Shown one piece after another: positions 54,151-63,713 of a DNA stretch of 64,000 bases. Origin of the DNA: Rhodobacterales bacterium 52_120_T64 (GTDB taxonomy: Bacteria > Pseudomonadota > Alphaproteobacteria > Rhodobacterales > Rhodobacteraceae); assembly GCA_002162875.1 (NCBI GenBank), contig MABA01000024.1:62001-126000 (forward strand). Direction: 5' to 3'. The notes under the pieces are model-generated. The model saw only the letters and a list, made by a program, of their open reading frames with translations. It was not told the origin of the DNA and ran no database searches. The first letter of the stretch is position 1; each line of letters starts with the position of its first letter. The translations under genes were made by a program, and so were the position numbers.

Positions 54151-55767
54151 TTGTCTCGACCAACAACTATAGCCGACTTTGCCAAACGACTCCGCTTGGC
54201 CGAAGCGTCTGCCCAGATCACAAAGCTTGGCGTTTCGCAGATTCGTATCGAAATACTGTCAGGTCTAACAGTAGCCCTCGCGCTGGTGCCCGAGGCTGTT
54301 GCCTTTGCGTTCGTAGCAGGCGTTGATCCGATAGTCGGGTTGTACGCCGCATTTATGGTCGGTCTGATAACGGCGGTATTTGGCGGGCGTCCGGGGATGA
54401 TTTCTGGCGCGACAGGGGCTTTGGCTGTTGTGATGGTGGCATTGGTCGCCGATCACGGCGTCCAATATCTGTTCGCAACAGTCGTGCTGATGGGCATTTT
54501 GCAGGTGTCGGCAGGTGTATTCAAACTGGGCAAGTTTATTCGCATGGTTCCGCATCCGGTGATGTTGGGATTCGTGAACGGACTGGCCATCGTTATTTTC
54601 TTGGCACAGATGGAACAGTTTAAAGTTTCTGACGGCGTAGGCGGCCATGTCTGGATGTCCGGCGCGACTCTTTGGTTAACGCTGGCATTGGTCGGTGGCA
54701 CAATGGCGTTGGTGTATTTCACACCGAAAGTCACCAAATTTGTTCCTGCCCCTTTGGCCGCCATCGGCATTATTGCAGGTCTGGTGATTGCCTTTGATCT
54801 GCCCGTTCCGCGTGTTGGTGACCTTGCTACGCTTAAAGGTGACCTGCCTACGTTTGGTATCCCAGAGGTGCCGTTTTCATTGGAAACATTGAAAATTATC
54901 TTCCCGTACGCCTTTATCCTTGCCGCAATTGGCCTGATCGAAAGCCTGTTGACGCTGAACCTCGTCGGCACAATTACTGGTAAACGCGGTGGAGCCTCGC
55001 AAGAATGCATCGCACAGGGTGCCGCCAACGTGGTTACCGGATTCTTCGGTGGCATGGGCGGTTGTGCGATGATCGGGCAGTCAATGATCAACGTAAAATC
55101 CGGCGGGCGTACTCGTCTTTCCGGTATTGCTGCCGCATTGTTCCTTCTGGCTTTCATTCTAGTTGGCAGCGGCATAATCGAGATGATCCCGCTGGCCGCA
55201 CTGGTCGGGGTGATGTTTATGGTCGTTATCGGTACGTTCGCTTGGCAAAGTATCGGCGTCTTGCGTCGTGTGCCTAGGTCCGATGCACTGGTCATTTTGT
55301 TGGTTACAGCGGTGACCGTGGCGGAAGATTTGGCAACGGCTGTTGTCGTCGGTGTTTTGGTATCTGCGGTGGTTTATGCGTGGAACGCTGCTTCGCGAAT
55401 TCAAATTAACACACACGAATCTCAATCCGAGGAAGGCGCGTTGGTTTATGAAATCGCAGGCCCGCTATTCTTTGGATCCGCCACAAGTTTCGTTGAACAC
55501 TTCCATCCTGAAAATGACCCCGAAATTGTGATCCTTGATTTCATGAACTCGCGGGTCGTTGATCACAGTGCATTGCAAGCAATCGAAGATGTGGCAGTGA
55601 AATATCAAGAAGCTGGCAAACGACTTCGTCTGCGCCATTTGACACACGATTGTCATCGCTTGTTATCCAAAGCGGGACAGTTGATGGTCGATATGGACGA
55701 CGACCCGGATTACCGCGTCGCCGTTGATTATGACGTAAATGTCGGCTCTATGGGCGGCGGCCACTAA
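54151..55767 (+). CDS. SulP-family anion transporter
   Basis: A 538-residue inner-membrane transporter with about 12-14 membrane segments. It has the SulP signature GLTVALALVPEAVAFAF (near 34) and FGGMGGCAMIGQS (near 298). A cytoplasmic STAS domain forms the C-terminus (DPEIVILDFMNSRVVDHSAL, near 455). Substrates in the family are sulfate, bicarbonate or dicarboxylates. Start is a TTG with AGGAACAGG upstream. It follows the helicase gene by 31 bp. Confidence 0.93.
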   Translation: MSRPTTIADFAKRLRLAEASAQITKLGVSQIRIEILSGLTVALALVPEAVAFAFVAGVDPIVGLYAAFMVGLITAVFGGRPGMISGATGALAVVMVALVADHGVQYLFATVVLMGILQVSAGVFKLGKFIRMVPHPVMLGFVNGLAIVIFLAQMEQFKVSDGVGGHVWMSGATLWLTLALVGGTMALVYFTPKVTKFVPAPLAAIGIIAGLVIAFDLPVPRVGDLATLKGDLPTFGIPEVPFSLETLKIIFPYAFILAAIGLIESLLTLNLVGTITGKRGGASQECIAQGAANVVTGFFGGMGGCAMIGQSMINVKSGGRTRLSGIAAALFLLAFILVGSGIIEMIPLAALVGVMFMVVIGTFAWQSIGVLRRVPRSDALVILLVTAVTVAEDLATAVVVGVLVSAVVYAWNAASRIQINTHESQSEEGALVYEIAGPLFFGSATSFVEHFHPENDPEIVILDFMNSRVVDHSALQAIEDVAVKYQEAGKRLRLRHLTHDCHRLLSKAGQLMVDMDDDPDYRVAVDYDVNVGSMGGGH

Positions 55768-56273
55768 AGCGACGAAGCGGCCCTCGCTGCCTGGTCGTAT
55801 ATGCCTGACAGAGTGCGAAGGGTGGCAGCGATCTCGCTAAGTTCGCTGCTATCGACGCTCAAGCTCTGGATCAGGCATTGTTCGCGGGTATCACGGTATT
55901 CGCTACACAGCTCGACGCCTTCCGTAGTTGTAGAATACAACATTTCCTTACCGGATTTTTCCCCAGTAACCAGTCCATGCTTCATCAACTTTTTGATGGC
56001 GTAATTCACTGTGTGAGCGTCCTCGATGTTTAGGATGAAGCAAATATCGGATAGCCGTTTTCCGCGATCACGGTGGGTGATGTTGTGCAGCACCAAAATT
56101 TCCAGCGTGCTAAGGGAAGGGTAACCGGATGCAGCCATACATCTGCTGACCCAGCGGCTAAAGCCGTTGTAGGCGACGATCAGACCGAATTCGAATTCCG
56201 AAAGTGGCCACCCGTCAGTTGTTGCCAAATGACGAGAGGCTACGATTTTGCGTTTTGTGGGTTTGTTTTCCAT
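55764..56273 (-). CDS. MarR-family winged-helix regulator
   Basis: A 169-residue regulator. The winged helix includes LSTLEILVLHNITHRDRGKR, LSDICFILNIEDAHTVNYAI and KKLMKHGLVTGEKSGKEML. The N-terminal basic stretch and helical C-terminus give the dimer interface. It converges on the SulP gene with a 4 bp overlap. Target genes cannot be told. Confidence 0.88.
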   Translation of the reverse strand: MENKPTKRKIVASRHLATTDGWPLSEFEFGLIVAYNGFSRWVSRCMAASGYPSLSTLEILVLHNITHRDRGKRLSDICFILNIEDAHTVNYAIKKLMKHGLVTGEKSGKEMLYSTTTEGVELCSEYRDTREQCLIQSLSVDSSELSEIAATLRTLSGIYDQAARAASSL

Positions 56274-56319
56274 GCGGAAAGTTTACAATTTGTCGACATT
56301 TTATCAAGAAAAAACGCGC

Positions 56320-56736
56320 CTAACGGCTTATCAAAACCGAACAATCAGCATGCCGCACAACTCGTGATGCGGTGGAACCCATTAGGTAATCTTTAATTCC
56401 AGGGTGATGCGAGGCAATGATGATCAGGTCGCTGCCACGCTCAACGGCTTCGTCAAGAATTACGGGGCTCGGGCTGCCGTAGCGCACAACCGCTTGAGCC
56501 TCGACGTTAATGGCGTCTGACAATGCTTTCAGGGCCTTCGTTGTTTCTTCAAGGTTTTCTTGTAACTGCCCTTCGGGAAGATATGATTGCGCATAGGACG
56601 GTATGTCGCCGATCACATGCAGCAAGGTTATTGACGCGTTGTTATCAGCAAGTGCGGACGCGCGTTTAATTATCGCTTGCCCGACATCACTGTGGGCTAG
56701 ATCGATAGGGACGAGGATAGATTTATACATAACCAT
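56320..56736 (-). CDS. Universal stress protein UspA
   Basis: A 138-residue single Usp domain: SILVPIDLAHSDVGQAI at the start, LLHVIGDIP near 38, and the ATP-binding GSTASRVVRHADCSVLI near 120 (G-2X-G-9X-G(S/T) type). It is preceded by an FNR/FnrL-like promoter (56762-56803), suggesting induction at low oxygen. Confidence 0.93.
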   Translation of the reverse strand: MVMYKSILVPIDLAHSDVGQAIIKRASALADNNASITLLHVIGDIPSYAQSYLPEGQLQENLEETTKALKALSDAINVEAQAVVRYGSPSPVILDEAVERGSDLIIIASHHPGIKDYLMGSTASRVVRHADCSVLISR

Positions 56737-56761
56737 TCTCCAATCAGGTTTCGGTTGGGCG

Positions 56762-56803
56762 GATTATAGCCTTACTATACCCAACAACTTTGACCTGAGT
56801 CAT
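56762..56803 (-). promoter_or_regulatory. FnrL-type class II promoter of uspA
   Basis: TTGACCTGAGTCAT (56790-56803) differs from the TTGAY-N4-RTCAA FNR consensus at one base. A TATAAT hexamer lies at 56763-56768 on the minus strand. The site centre falls about 41.5 bp upstream of the start that hexamer implies, the standard class II geometry. Confidence 0.6.
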
Positions 56804-56815
56804 ATGGTTTTGCGT

Positions 56816-57154
56816 TTATCCTTTGTCATAAAACGGCGTCATTTGAGCAACGATAACGGAATTATCGTCCAAGGCCTGCTGCATCAACGATTTTTCTTCG
56901 TCGCTGATGTCGTGCCCCTCGGCGCGCCGTTCTTGCAAGGTGCCGTAGCCGGACACATCCAGCGGGGCCATATCGGCTTGCTTCAGGATCGCCACGGTTT
57001 CGCGCACGGCTTCCGCTTCGTCCACGCCAGACGCATAACACATCAGCGCCGCGCCAGAGCTGCCTTTCGGCAGCCCGTCATTATCAGCGCGCCCCACCTC
57101 GACCAGCAGAGTATACACTTGCTGCGGGCGCTTTTTCTTCGGCGCCTCAGTCAC
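56816..57154 (-). CDS. Conserved hypothetical protein
   Basis: A 112-residue soluble protein ([39 protein letters not shown]). It has a two-lobed alpha/beta look and no named motif. Its start overlaps the end of dapD by 8 bp, so it is translated from the same transcript. I recall it as a regular companion of dapD in Rhodobacterales; function unknown. Confidence 0.7.
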   Translation of the reverse strand: MTEAPKKKRPQQVYTLLVEVGRADNDGLPKGSSGAALMCYASGVDEAEAVRETVAILKQADMAPLDVSGYGTLQERRAEGHDISDEEKSLMQQALDDNSVIVAQMTPFYDKG

Positions 57155-57974
57155 GGAGCAAATCGTTTATGGATGTTTTCGAACGCGTGCGTTCGTCCAC
57201 GCGTTTCACGATGATCGCGGCGTAAAGGTTAACACCGTTCTTGGAAGGCATGGAGCCAGCGACAACAACGGAATACGGCGGTACTTCGCCATACATAACT
57301 TCGCCGGTTTCACGATCAACGATCTTGGTGGATTTGCCGATAAAGACACCCATTCCCAGAACGGAGCCTTCGCGGACAATACAGCCCTCAACAACTTCGG
57401 AACGTGCGCCGATAAAGCAATTGTCTTCGATAATCGTTGGTCCGGCCTGCATGGGTTCCAGAACGCCGCCAATGCCAACGCCACCCGAAAGGTGCACGTG
57501 CTTGCCGATTTGCGCGCAGGAACCAACCGTGGCCCAGCCATCAACCATTGAACCTTCGCCAACATAAGCGCCGATATTCACGAACGACGGCATCAGCACC
57601 ACACCGGGCGCGATATACGCAGAGCGGCGTACGATCGATCCGGGAACGGCGCGGAAGCCTGCTGCCGCCCATTGGTTCTCGCCCCAGCCAGCCCATTTGT
57701 TTGGCACCTTGTCCCACCAGCTTGCGTTGCCGTTACTACCCTCGATCATGGCCATATCGGACAGACGAAACGACAATAGAACGGCTTTCTTGGCCCATTG
57801 GTTAACGTGCCATTCACCATTTTCGCGTGGTTCTGCAACCCGAAGTTTGCCGCTGTCCAAAGCGGTCAGCGTGTCCTCGATGGCTTCGCGAACTTCGCCC
57901 GTTGTAGCAGGGCTGATTGTGTCGCGCGCATCCCATGCGGCCTCGATAGCGATTTCTAGTTGTGCGTTCGACAT
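57147..57974 (-). CDS. dapD: Tetrahydrodipicolinate N-succinyltransferase
   Basis: A 275-residue left-handed beta-helix acyltransferase of the succinylase route to diaminopimelate and lysine. The hexapeptide-repeat region (about 105-225) contains [40 protein letters not shown] and [20 protein letters not shown]. The start ATG at 57974 has GGGGAT upstream; the longer frame to 58052 overlaps the divergent gene's promoter. Same pathway as dapF at 4.4 kb. Confidence 0.96.
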   Translation of the reverse strand: MSNAQLEIAIEAAWDARDTISPATTGEVREAIEDTLTALDSGKLRVAEPRENGEWHVNQWAKKAVLLSFRLSDMAMIEGSNGNASWWDKVPNKWAGWGENQWAAAGFRAVPGSIVRRSAYIAPGVVLMPSFVNIGAYVGEGSMVDGWATVGSCAQIGKHVHLSGGVGIGGVLEPMQAGPTIIEDNCFIGARSEVVEGCIVREGSVLGMGVFIGKSTKIVDRETGEVMYGEVPPYSVVVAGSMPSKNGVNLYAAIIVKRVDERTRSKTSINDLLRD

Positions 57975-58069
57975 GGTGATCCCCGTTTTGTGATTGGTCT
58001 TGGTCTGAATAGGCCTATAATTCGGAAACCAAGCATGTGCAATATGGCACAAATGACCGTGAGGATACT

Positions 58070-58879
58070 ATGACCCGTAAACAAACCCGTTTCCCCGACG
58101 CCCGCGAAGATATGCAGACGTCATCCGAAGTGCCGGATACACCGCAAACCCGTGCACCGACCTATCGGCTAGCTTTCGCCGATCCAGATTTCCTGTGCCG
58201 TGATGAACTGCGCCCGATGCGCTTGCAATTGGAATTGCTGAAGCCAGAAATGGCATTGGCTGAGAAGGGGATAGAAAGCACCGTTGTACTGTTCGGTGGC
58301 GCGCGAATTCCTGATCCGGTGAACAAGGAATCGGCCCGCACAGAAACACTTGCCGAACTTTCGAAGTATTACACCGAGGCCAGAAAATTCGCAGCACTTT
58401 GCACCAAGGCCTGCATGTCGAATGACGATAATAATTATGTTGTTTGCACTGGCGGCGGCCCGGGCGTGATGGAAGCAGGCAATCGCGGTGCTGCCGATGT
58501 TGGTGGCGAGTCCATTAGCTTGAACATTGTTCTTCCGCACGAGCAATCGCCGAACCAGTATGCTACGCCGGAACTGTGTTTTAACTTCCACTATTTCGCG
58601 ATCCGTAAAATGCACTTCCTGATGCGCGCGAAAGCCATCGCCGCTTTCCCGGGGGGGTTCGGTACGATGGACGAGCTGTTCGAGGCGCTAACCTTGATCC
58701 AGACGGGTCGAATGGAGCCCATGCCAATCTTGCTGTTTGGCGAGGAATTCTGGCGAAAGGTTATTAACTGGGATGCGCTGGCCGAAGCAGGCACCATCGG
58801 GGCTGATGACCTAAAGCTGTTCCGGTTTGTGGAAACCGCTGATGAAGCGTGGGAGATTTTGTTGAACTGGGAAAGCTAA
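58070..58879 (+). CDS. LOG-family nucleotide phosphoribohydrolase
   Basis: A 269-residue TIGR00730-type Rossmann protein. CTGGGPGVMEAGNRGAADVG (near 133) and FPGGFGTMDELFEALTLIQT (PGGxGT, near 194) are the signature. Relatives (LOG, PpnN) cleave nucleoside 5'-monophosphates at the N-glycosidic bond. The N-terminal 60 residues are an extension beyond minimal LOG proteins. Divergent from dapD with 95 bp between. Confidence 0.9.
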   Translation: MTRKQTRFPDAREDMQTSSEVPDTPQTRAPTYRLAFADPDFLCRDELRPMRLQLELLKPEMALAEKGIESTVVLFGGARIPDPVNKESARTETLAELSKYYTEARKFAALCTKACMSNDDNNYVVCTGGGPGVMEAGNRGAADVGGESISLNIVLPHEQSPNQYATPELCFNFHYFAIRKMHFLMRAKAIAAFPGGFGTMDELFEALTLIQTGRMEPMPILLFGEEFWRKVINWDALAEAGTIGADDLKLFRFVETADEAWEILLNWES

Positions 58880-59739
58880 TTGTTAACCAGATATTCGGCG
58901 ATAACGGTTCTTAATAAAGGATTAAAGTTATCGTCGGACACAAGCGTCAGGCGGGTCTGGCCGTTCTCGTCTGCCCAAACCGATATCCCCTCCATATTGT
59001 CGCGAGGGTTTGTTCGGGCGACCAGCAATGTCTCTTCGTCTGTTAATGTATCGTTTACGTAGGTGAACCGGCGGATGCGGGCCGAGAATCCCGCAGGTAA
59101 CTTGAACGCGCGTTCTAAAACGTAGAACCGACCATCAGGACCAAAATCCGCGCCGGTAACAAGAAACGGCCCGTCGCGAGGGATAGAGGCGGCTTGGCTC
59201 CATTCTGTTCCGTCGAACCGATAGACCGGAAAGGGGCGCGTTTCTTTCCCGGAGCGTTCGGGGATGCTTAGTATTATTCCATCGGCGTTTATTGCCAACG
59301 CCTCTAGTCCCGAGTTGCTTTGCAACGTTCGGAAATCCTGATGTTTAGGCAGAAATTCCCCTGCTGAGGTCGTAGTCGCGTGGCGCATAATGCGGTGGTT
59401 GCCTTCGAACGCGATATAGAAGCTGCCGTCAGGTCCGACCGCTAAACTTTCCGCGTTTGTGTTGTGTCCGGTTAATGGCCTACCCTTGCTATCAAGGATG
59501 GGCCGCACGGGCGCGATGATTGCACCGCGAATTTCCACATCTGTGCGCGTTATGTCGCCTTCGACGAACCAACCTTGATCGCTGACGGCTAAAAAACTAC
59601 CGTCAGGAGCGATTTCGACGCCTGACAGGCCACCGAACCCTTCCAGATCAAGATTCAGCACTATCCGACCGGCGGGTGTCAACGTTTGCGCTTGGGCAAA
59701 CATCGGTAAGAACAACAGCAGCGCGACCAGCCGAATCAT
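58876..59739 (-). CDS. Phytase-like esterase-domain protein, secreted
   Basis: About 287 residues with a signal peptide (MIRLVALLLFLPMFAQAQ). The beta-propeller pattern of the esterase-like activity of phytase family follows: LEGFGGLSGVEIAPDGSFLA, ESLAVGPDGSFYIAFEGNHR, GLEALAINADG, NMEGISVWADENG. The start at 59739 overlaps the mepA stop in ATGA. Periplasmic; the substrate is not established. Its 3' end overlaps the LOG gene end by 4 bp. Confidence 0.85.
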   Translation of the reverse strand: MIRLVALLLFLPMFAQAQTLTPAGRIVLNLDLEGFGGLSGVEIAPDGSFLAVSDQGWFVEGDITRTDVEIRGAIIAPVRPILDSKGRPLTGHNTNAESLAVGPDGSFYIAFEGNHRIMRHATTTSAGEFLPKHQDFRTLQSNSGLEALAINADGIILSIPERSGKETRPFPVYRFDGTEWSQAASIPRDGPFLVTGADFGPDGRFYVLERAFKLPAGFSARIRRFTYVNDTLTDEETLLVARTNPRDNMEGISVWADENGQTRLTLVSDDNFNPLLRTVIAEYLVNN

Positions 59740-60593
59740 GGCGATTCCAATACGCCATGGCATTGGCTTGGCAGATCAGCCAAGACCAACTCGGGTTTCG
59801 GGACTTTAGCGGGTGCGTTTGGGTCAGGTGGTAACAGCGCATCCGTTACCCACCACTCGACGCTATCACATCCATCACCGGCGGGCGGTGGCGCTTGTTC
59901 TGTGCAATTAGTTGATCCGCGAGGGCAGTTCAGACGAACGTGGAAGTGGGAAGTATGCCCCCACCATGGACGGAGTTTTCGCAAATATTTGCGCTCGGGT
60001 GTGCTGGCGTCTGCGCACATCTGCAATTTGATCGCGCCGGAGACAAAAATACGAGCGACGGACCTATCTTTAAGCGCGGCGACCAATATTTCGTGGTGCG
60101 CCCGCGTCCAATTATCGTTGACGGATTTAAGGTCGCTGGAAACAACAGAGATAGAAGACAGATTTTCACGCTCGGAGTCCGTCAAGACCTTGCCTGTGGC
60201 GGGCCGCATCCAAATGTCCGCATCCAGACCGATCTGGTGGCTGGCGTGACCCGTCAACATCGGTCCGCCACGCGGCTGGCTCATATCACCAATATACAGC
60301 CCCTCCCAACCCACTTGTTCGGCACTGCGGCCAAGGCGCTCGATAAAGGCAACCGTATCCGGGTGCCCCCAGTTGCGGTTTCGGGATAGGCGCATAGCTT
60401 GCCAGTTGGCACCGGACTCGGGCAGTTGCATGGCCCCCGCCAGACATCCTTTCGCATAAGAGCCATAAGACTGGGGCGTTTGTGCTGTAGGCAAATTGGC
60501 ATGCCCGAACAATTCCTTGGCGATGGGGGCTGCCGATGCGCTGGCCGTGAACATGGCCCACATCAAAATACTTATCCGAATCATGTTGCGCAT
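59736..60593 (-). CDS. mepA: Penicillin-insensitive murein endopeptidase
   Basis: A 285-residue periplasmic zinc LAS-type peptidase that cuts DD- and LD-crosslinks in peptidoglycan. It has a signal peptide (MRNMIRISILMWAMFTASAS) and GYCAKGCLAG-like SYGSYAKGCLAG near 43. The zinc motifs are HASHQIGLDADIWM (His and Asp near 117) and HTSHFHVRLNCP (near 214). The start ATG follows the MFS stop directly (TAAATG), so the genes are coupled. Confidence 0.93.
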   Translation of the reverse strand: MRNMIRISILMWAMFTASASAAPIAKELFGHANLPTAQTPQSYGSYAKGCLAGAMQLPESGANWQAMRLSRNRNWGHPDTVAFIERLGRSAEQVGWEGLYIGDMSQPRGGPMLTGHASHQIGLDADIWMRPATGKVLTDSERENLSSISVVSSDLKSVNDNWTRAHHEILVAALKDRSVARIFVSGAIKLQMCADASTPERKYLRKLRPWWGHTSHFHVRLNCPRGSTNCTEQAPPPAGDGCDSVEWWVTDALLPPDPNAPAKVPKPELVLADLPSQCHGVLESP

Positions 60594-61931
60594 TTATTTA
60601 GCGTTCGTGCCTTCTGGCTTCACCCAGATCAACAGGATCAGGCCGATGATGAAAAGACCGATCAGCGGTGTCATGCCCAAACGTTGGCTGCCCGTGATCG
60701 TGGTGGCCATAAGGATTGTCGCTGGCGCAAGGAAGGCGGTGGCTTTGCCGGAGAGGGCGTACAGCCCGAAGGCTTCGGTCATGCGCTCCGGATTAGCTTG
60801 TCGGACCAGCATTGTGCGCGATGCGGCCTGCATTGCGCCACCTGCACCACCGATGATTGCGCCACAGATGTAGAACAAGATGTCGGGGGCGGACGATCCC
60901 GCGGCTATTGGCTGGAAGAACAGCATCTCGCGAGAGGTTGAAGCGATGGCGGATACCACAAAAATAAGCGCGACAGCGCAGAATATGATCACGGGTTTCG
61001 GCCCGAACTTTTTATCTGCATGACCACCTGCCCACGCGAATATCGCACCTGTGATGGCCGCGACGATACCAAATACGCCGATCTGGGTGATCGACCAGTT
61101 CAGAACGCCGGAGGCATAGATGCCGCCAAATGCGAACAGGCCGTTCAGCGCGTCGCGGTAAAACATGGAGGACAGCAAATAGGCGCTTAAGCTGGTTTGA
61201 CCAGGCAAGGATTTCAGCGTCGCTATCAGATCTGTGAAGCCTTTGGAAAGGAAGCCTTTATCTAGGGTTTTTTTCTTAACATCCGGTGTCCAAAGGAAAA
61301 ACGGCACCATGAAAACCACATACCAGATCGCGGATAGCGGTCCGACTGATCGAGTGCCTTCGCGCATTTCGGCGTCTAGGCCGAAGATGGGGGCGGAGCC
61401 GAGAAGGGTCACACCTTCGTCATTTTCAGCCAATAACAGTAGCATGAGTAACAACGCAAGCACGCCCCCCCAATACCCGAAAGCCCAGCCAGAGCCGGAT
61501 ATGCGCCCCAAATCTTCTCTCGGGCCCAGCTCGGGCAGCATGGCGTTGATAAAAATTGCCGCGAACTCGACGCCGATCAGCGCAATGCCGAAGGACATCA
61601 GGATTAGTGTAATTGACGACATGTCCGGAACGGCCCACCACAGCCCATTTGAACCAACGGCGATCATAATGGAAAATACGAGTATCCACGGCTTTCGTGG
61701 GCCGGAGTTATCGGCGATGGAGCCAAGCATCGGTGCCAAGACAGCAATAAATACACCGGTAATAGTAAGCATCGTCGCCCACGCTTGCTGCCCCGTCACG
61801 CTGTCACCGATAACAGATGAGGTGAAGTATGGGGCGAAGATAAATGTCACAAGCAACGTGTGGAAAGGTTGGCTGGCCCAATCAAAGGACATCCATCCCC
61901 AGACACCTTTTTTTGATGCATATTGTGTCAT
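60594..61931 (-). CDS. MFS transporter, UMF1 (Atg22-like) family
   Basis: About 445 residues with 12 membrane segments; start at 61931 with AGAGGGA upstream. The N-terminal KGVWGWMSFDWASQPFHTLL is the hallmark of UMF1/Atg22-like permeases, and the duplicated MFS halves are clear. Substrates of bacterial members are unknown; the yeast relative exports amino acids from vacuoles. Coupling to mepA could mean uptake of cell-wall breakdown products (inference). Confidence 0.9.
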   Translation of the reverse strand: MTQYASKKGVWGWMSFDWASQPFHTLLVTFIFAPYFTSSVIGDSVTGQQAWATMLTITGVFIAVLAPMLGSIADNSGPRKPWILVFSIMIAVGSNGLWWAVPDMSSITLILMSFGIALIGVEFAAIFINAMLPELGPREDLGRISGSGWAFGYWGGVLALLLMLLLLAENDEGVTLLGSAPIFGLDAEMREGTRSVGPLSAIWYVVFMVPFFLWTPDVKKKTLDKGFLSKGFTDLIATLKSLPGQTSLSAYLLSSMFYRDALNGLFAFGGIYASGVLNWSITQIGVFGIVAAITGAIFAWAGGHADKKFGPKPVIIFCAVALIFVVSAIASTSREMLFFQPIAAGSSAPDILFYICGAIIGGAGGAMQAASRTMLVRQANPERMTEAFGLYALSGKATAFLAPATILMATTITGSQRLGMTPLIGLFIIGLILLIWVKPEGTNAK

Positions 61932-62054
61932 TGCCCGATCCCTCTTTATTTTTTCGACGATAAGACGTGCGCGGAGTCGTTTAAGCAAGGGAAAGTTTTT
62001 GACCTATCCGATTTTGACGCATAGTTTCAAACCATAACTTTCAGGAGGCACGCT

Positions 62055-63041
62055 ATGTTCCGTTGGGGAATTCTATCAACCGCAAAAATCGGACGGGAAC
62101 AACTAATTCCCGCGATAATGGATTCCGATAACGGAGTTGTGCACGGAATTGCCAGTCGCAACGAGGGTTCGGCGCGCGCTCTCGCTGACCGGTTTGGTGT
62201 TCCCTTGGCATTTGGCTCATATGATGAACTATTAGCAAGCGAGCATATCGACGGTGTCTATATTCCTTTACCAACGTCACAACATATCAAATGGTCACTG
62301 AAGGCGGTGGCCGCGGGCAAACATGTTTTGTGTGAAAAACCCATCGCTCTAAAAGCTGATCAAATCGATGAGGTGATCAAGGCGCGGGACGAAAGCGGAA
62401 TGTTGGTCTGCGAGGCATTTATGGTCGCCTATCATCCGCAATGGCATAAAGTGACCGAGCTGATGGCGGACAATGCGATCGGCCCCCTTCGACAAGTGCA
62501 AGGTGCATTTGCATATCGGAATATGGATCCGGGCAATATGCGAAATCAGGTTGAATTGGGCGGCGGAGGTTTGCCCGATATAGGTGTCTATCCTACGGTT
62601 GTAACGCGCATCACCACAGGGCGCGAGCCATTGCGTGTGTCTGCCAGCATTAAACGTGATTTGGAATTTGGCACCGATACTTGGGCAAGTGTCAGGGCTG
62701 ATTTTGGCGAATTCGAGATGAGTTTCTATTGCTCGACCCAGATGGATTTGCGGCAACACATGGTTTTCCATGGGGAAAACGGCTGGATCGAAGTTACGGC
62801 GCCGTTTAATGCGCGAGATTACGGGACAGCCAAAGTACGGCTACATCGGGCATCAAACAACGACGTTCAGGAATTCCGGTTTGCGAACAATACCCAATAC
62901 AGATTGCAGGTAGAGAATTTTGTGAGGGCTGCGCGCGGCGGTGACGACCCAGTGTTTACGCTCGAAAATTCGAAGTTGAACCAAAAGGTTATTGACGCAA
63001 TCTATGCCGCCGGTGAAACGGAAGAATGGACTGACGTGTAG
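62055..63041 (+). CDS. Gfo/Idh/MocA-family oxidoreductase
   Basis: A 328-residue NAD(P)-dependent oxidoreductase. The Rossmann domain reads [19 protein letters not shown] with [20 protein letters not shown] and the family Lys in VLCEKPIAL (near 97). The second domain contains [17 protein letters not shown] (near 174) with the catalytic Asp/Tyr region. Probably acts on a sugar or dihydrodiol. An AGGAGG ribosome site precedes it. Its 3' end overlaps the converging thioesterase gene by 40 bp. Confidence 0.92.
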   Translation: MFRWGILSTAKIGREQLIPAIMDSDNGVVHGIASRNEGSARALADRFGVPLAFGSYDELLASEHIDGVYIPLPTSQHIKWSLKAVAAGKHVLCEKPIALKADQIDEVIKARDESGMLVCEAFMVAYHPQWHKVTELMADNAIGPLRQVQGAFAYRNMDPGNMRNQVELGGGGLPDIGVYPTVVTRITTGREPLRVSASIKRDLEFGTDTWASVRADFGEFEMSFYCSTQMDLRQHMVFHGENGWIEVTAPFNARDYGTAKVRLHRASNNDVQEFRFANNTQYRLQVENFVRAARGGDDPVFTLENSKLNQKVIDAIYAAGETEEWTDV

Positions 63042-63562
63042 TCTTCGGGCGGCCACGCACGCAGCGCTTCTGCATCTACCCACGCCTGAACCCACGCTGG
63101 GAGGGCTGGGTTCCAATCTGGCACTCCGAGGGCTTTTGTCCATTCGTCTGACGGAACTATACCTCCGTTCGTAACGGCGAGCCTGAACAGTCCGGAGGAA
63201 GTCGCCTCGCCTTTATGCCACATGCTTTGCACGATATAGAGGAACCGAGCATCGCGCCCGACAATTTTCGAATGCATTTCCAGTTTGGTAAACACCGTCA
63301 CCCGCTTGCGATATCGCACACTGGATCCAGCGACCGTAAATGACCAACCTTGTTCCTTGAACACATCAAGTAATCCGGTGCGTTGAACCAGTGGAAGACG
63401 TCCCAGATCATAGAGCGTTAGCGTGCGCCCGTTGTTCAGTTCCATCCACACATCGAGATCCACTGGCAGGCAGTGATGCATGGAGACATGTTCTCCGTCG
63501 AGGGGGAGCGACTTGTTCCGGTACTTCCGGCTTTGGTGCATCAAGCGAATGATGGGGTACAT
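63002..63562 (-). CDS. Thioesterase (4HBT-like) family protein
   Basis: A 186-residue hot-dog-fold protein. It has [20 protein letters not shown] (near 35), [20 protein letters not shown] (near 75) and [20 protein letters not shown], as in the THEM6/4HBT-type acyl-CoA thioesterase group. Unusually, 13 C-terminal codons lie inside the neighbouring oxidoreductase gene. The start at 63562 has no strong ribosome site; an ATG at 63541 is possible. Confidence 0.8.
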   Translation of the reverse strand: MYPIIRLMHQSRKYRNKSLPLDGEHVSMHHCLPVDLDVWMELNNGRTLTLYDLGRLPLVQRTGLLDVFKEQGWSFTVAGSSVRYRKRVTVFTKLEMHSKIVGRDARFLYIVQSMWHKGEATSSGLFRLAVTNGGIVPSDEWTKALGVPDWNPALPAWVQAWVDAEALRAWPPEDYTSVHSSVSPAA

Positions 63563-63713
63563 GGTGGCCTCCGATAATCAATGTTCATGAAATGCCTTGT
63601 AAGGCGTATCAAAGCAAGCGCTGACGTGGCGTCGTGATTGATCTTGGCAGGGGTTGCCTAATCCGGTGTGGATACCTAACTAGAGCAAAACAACAATTCT
63701 GAAAGTTTCGCTG

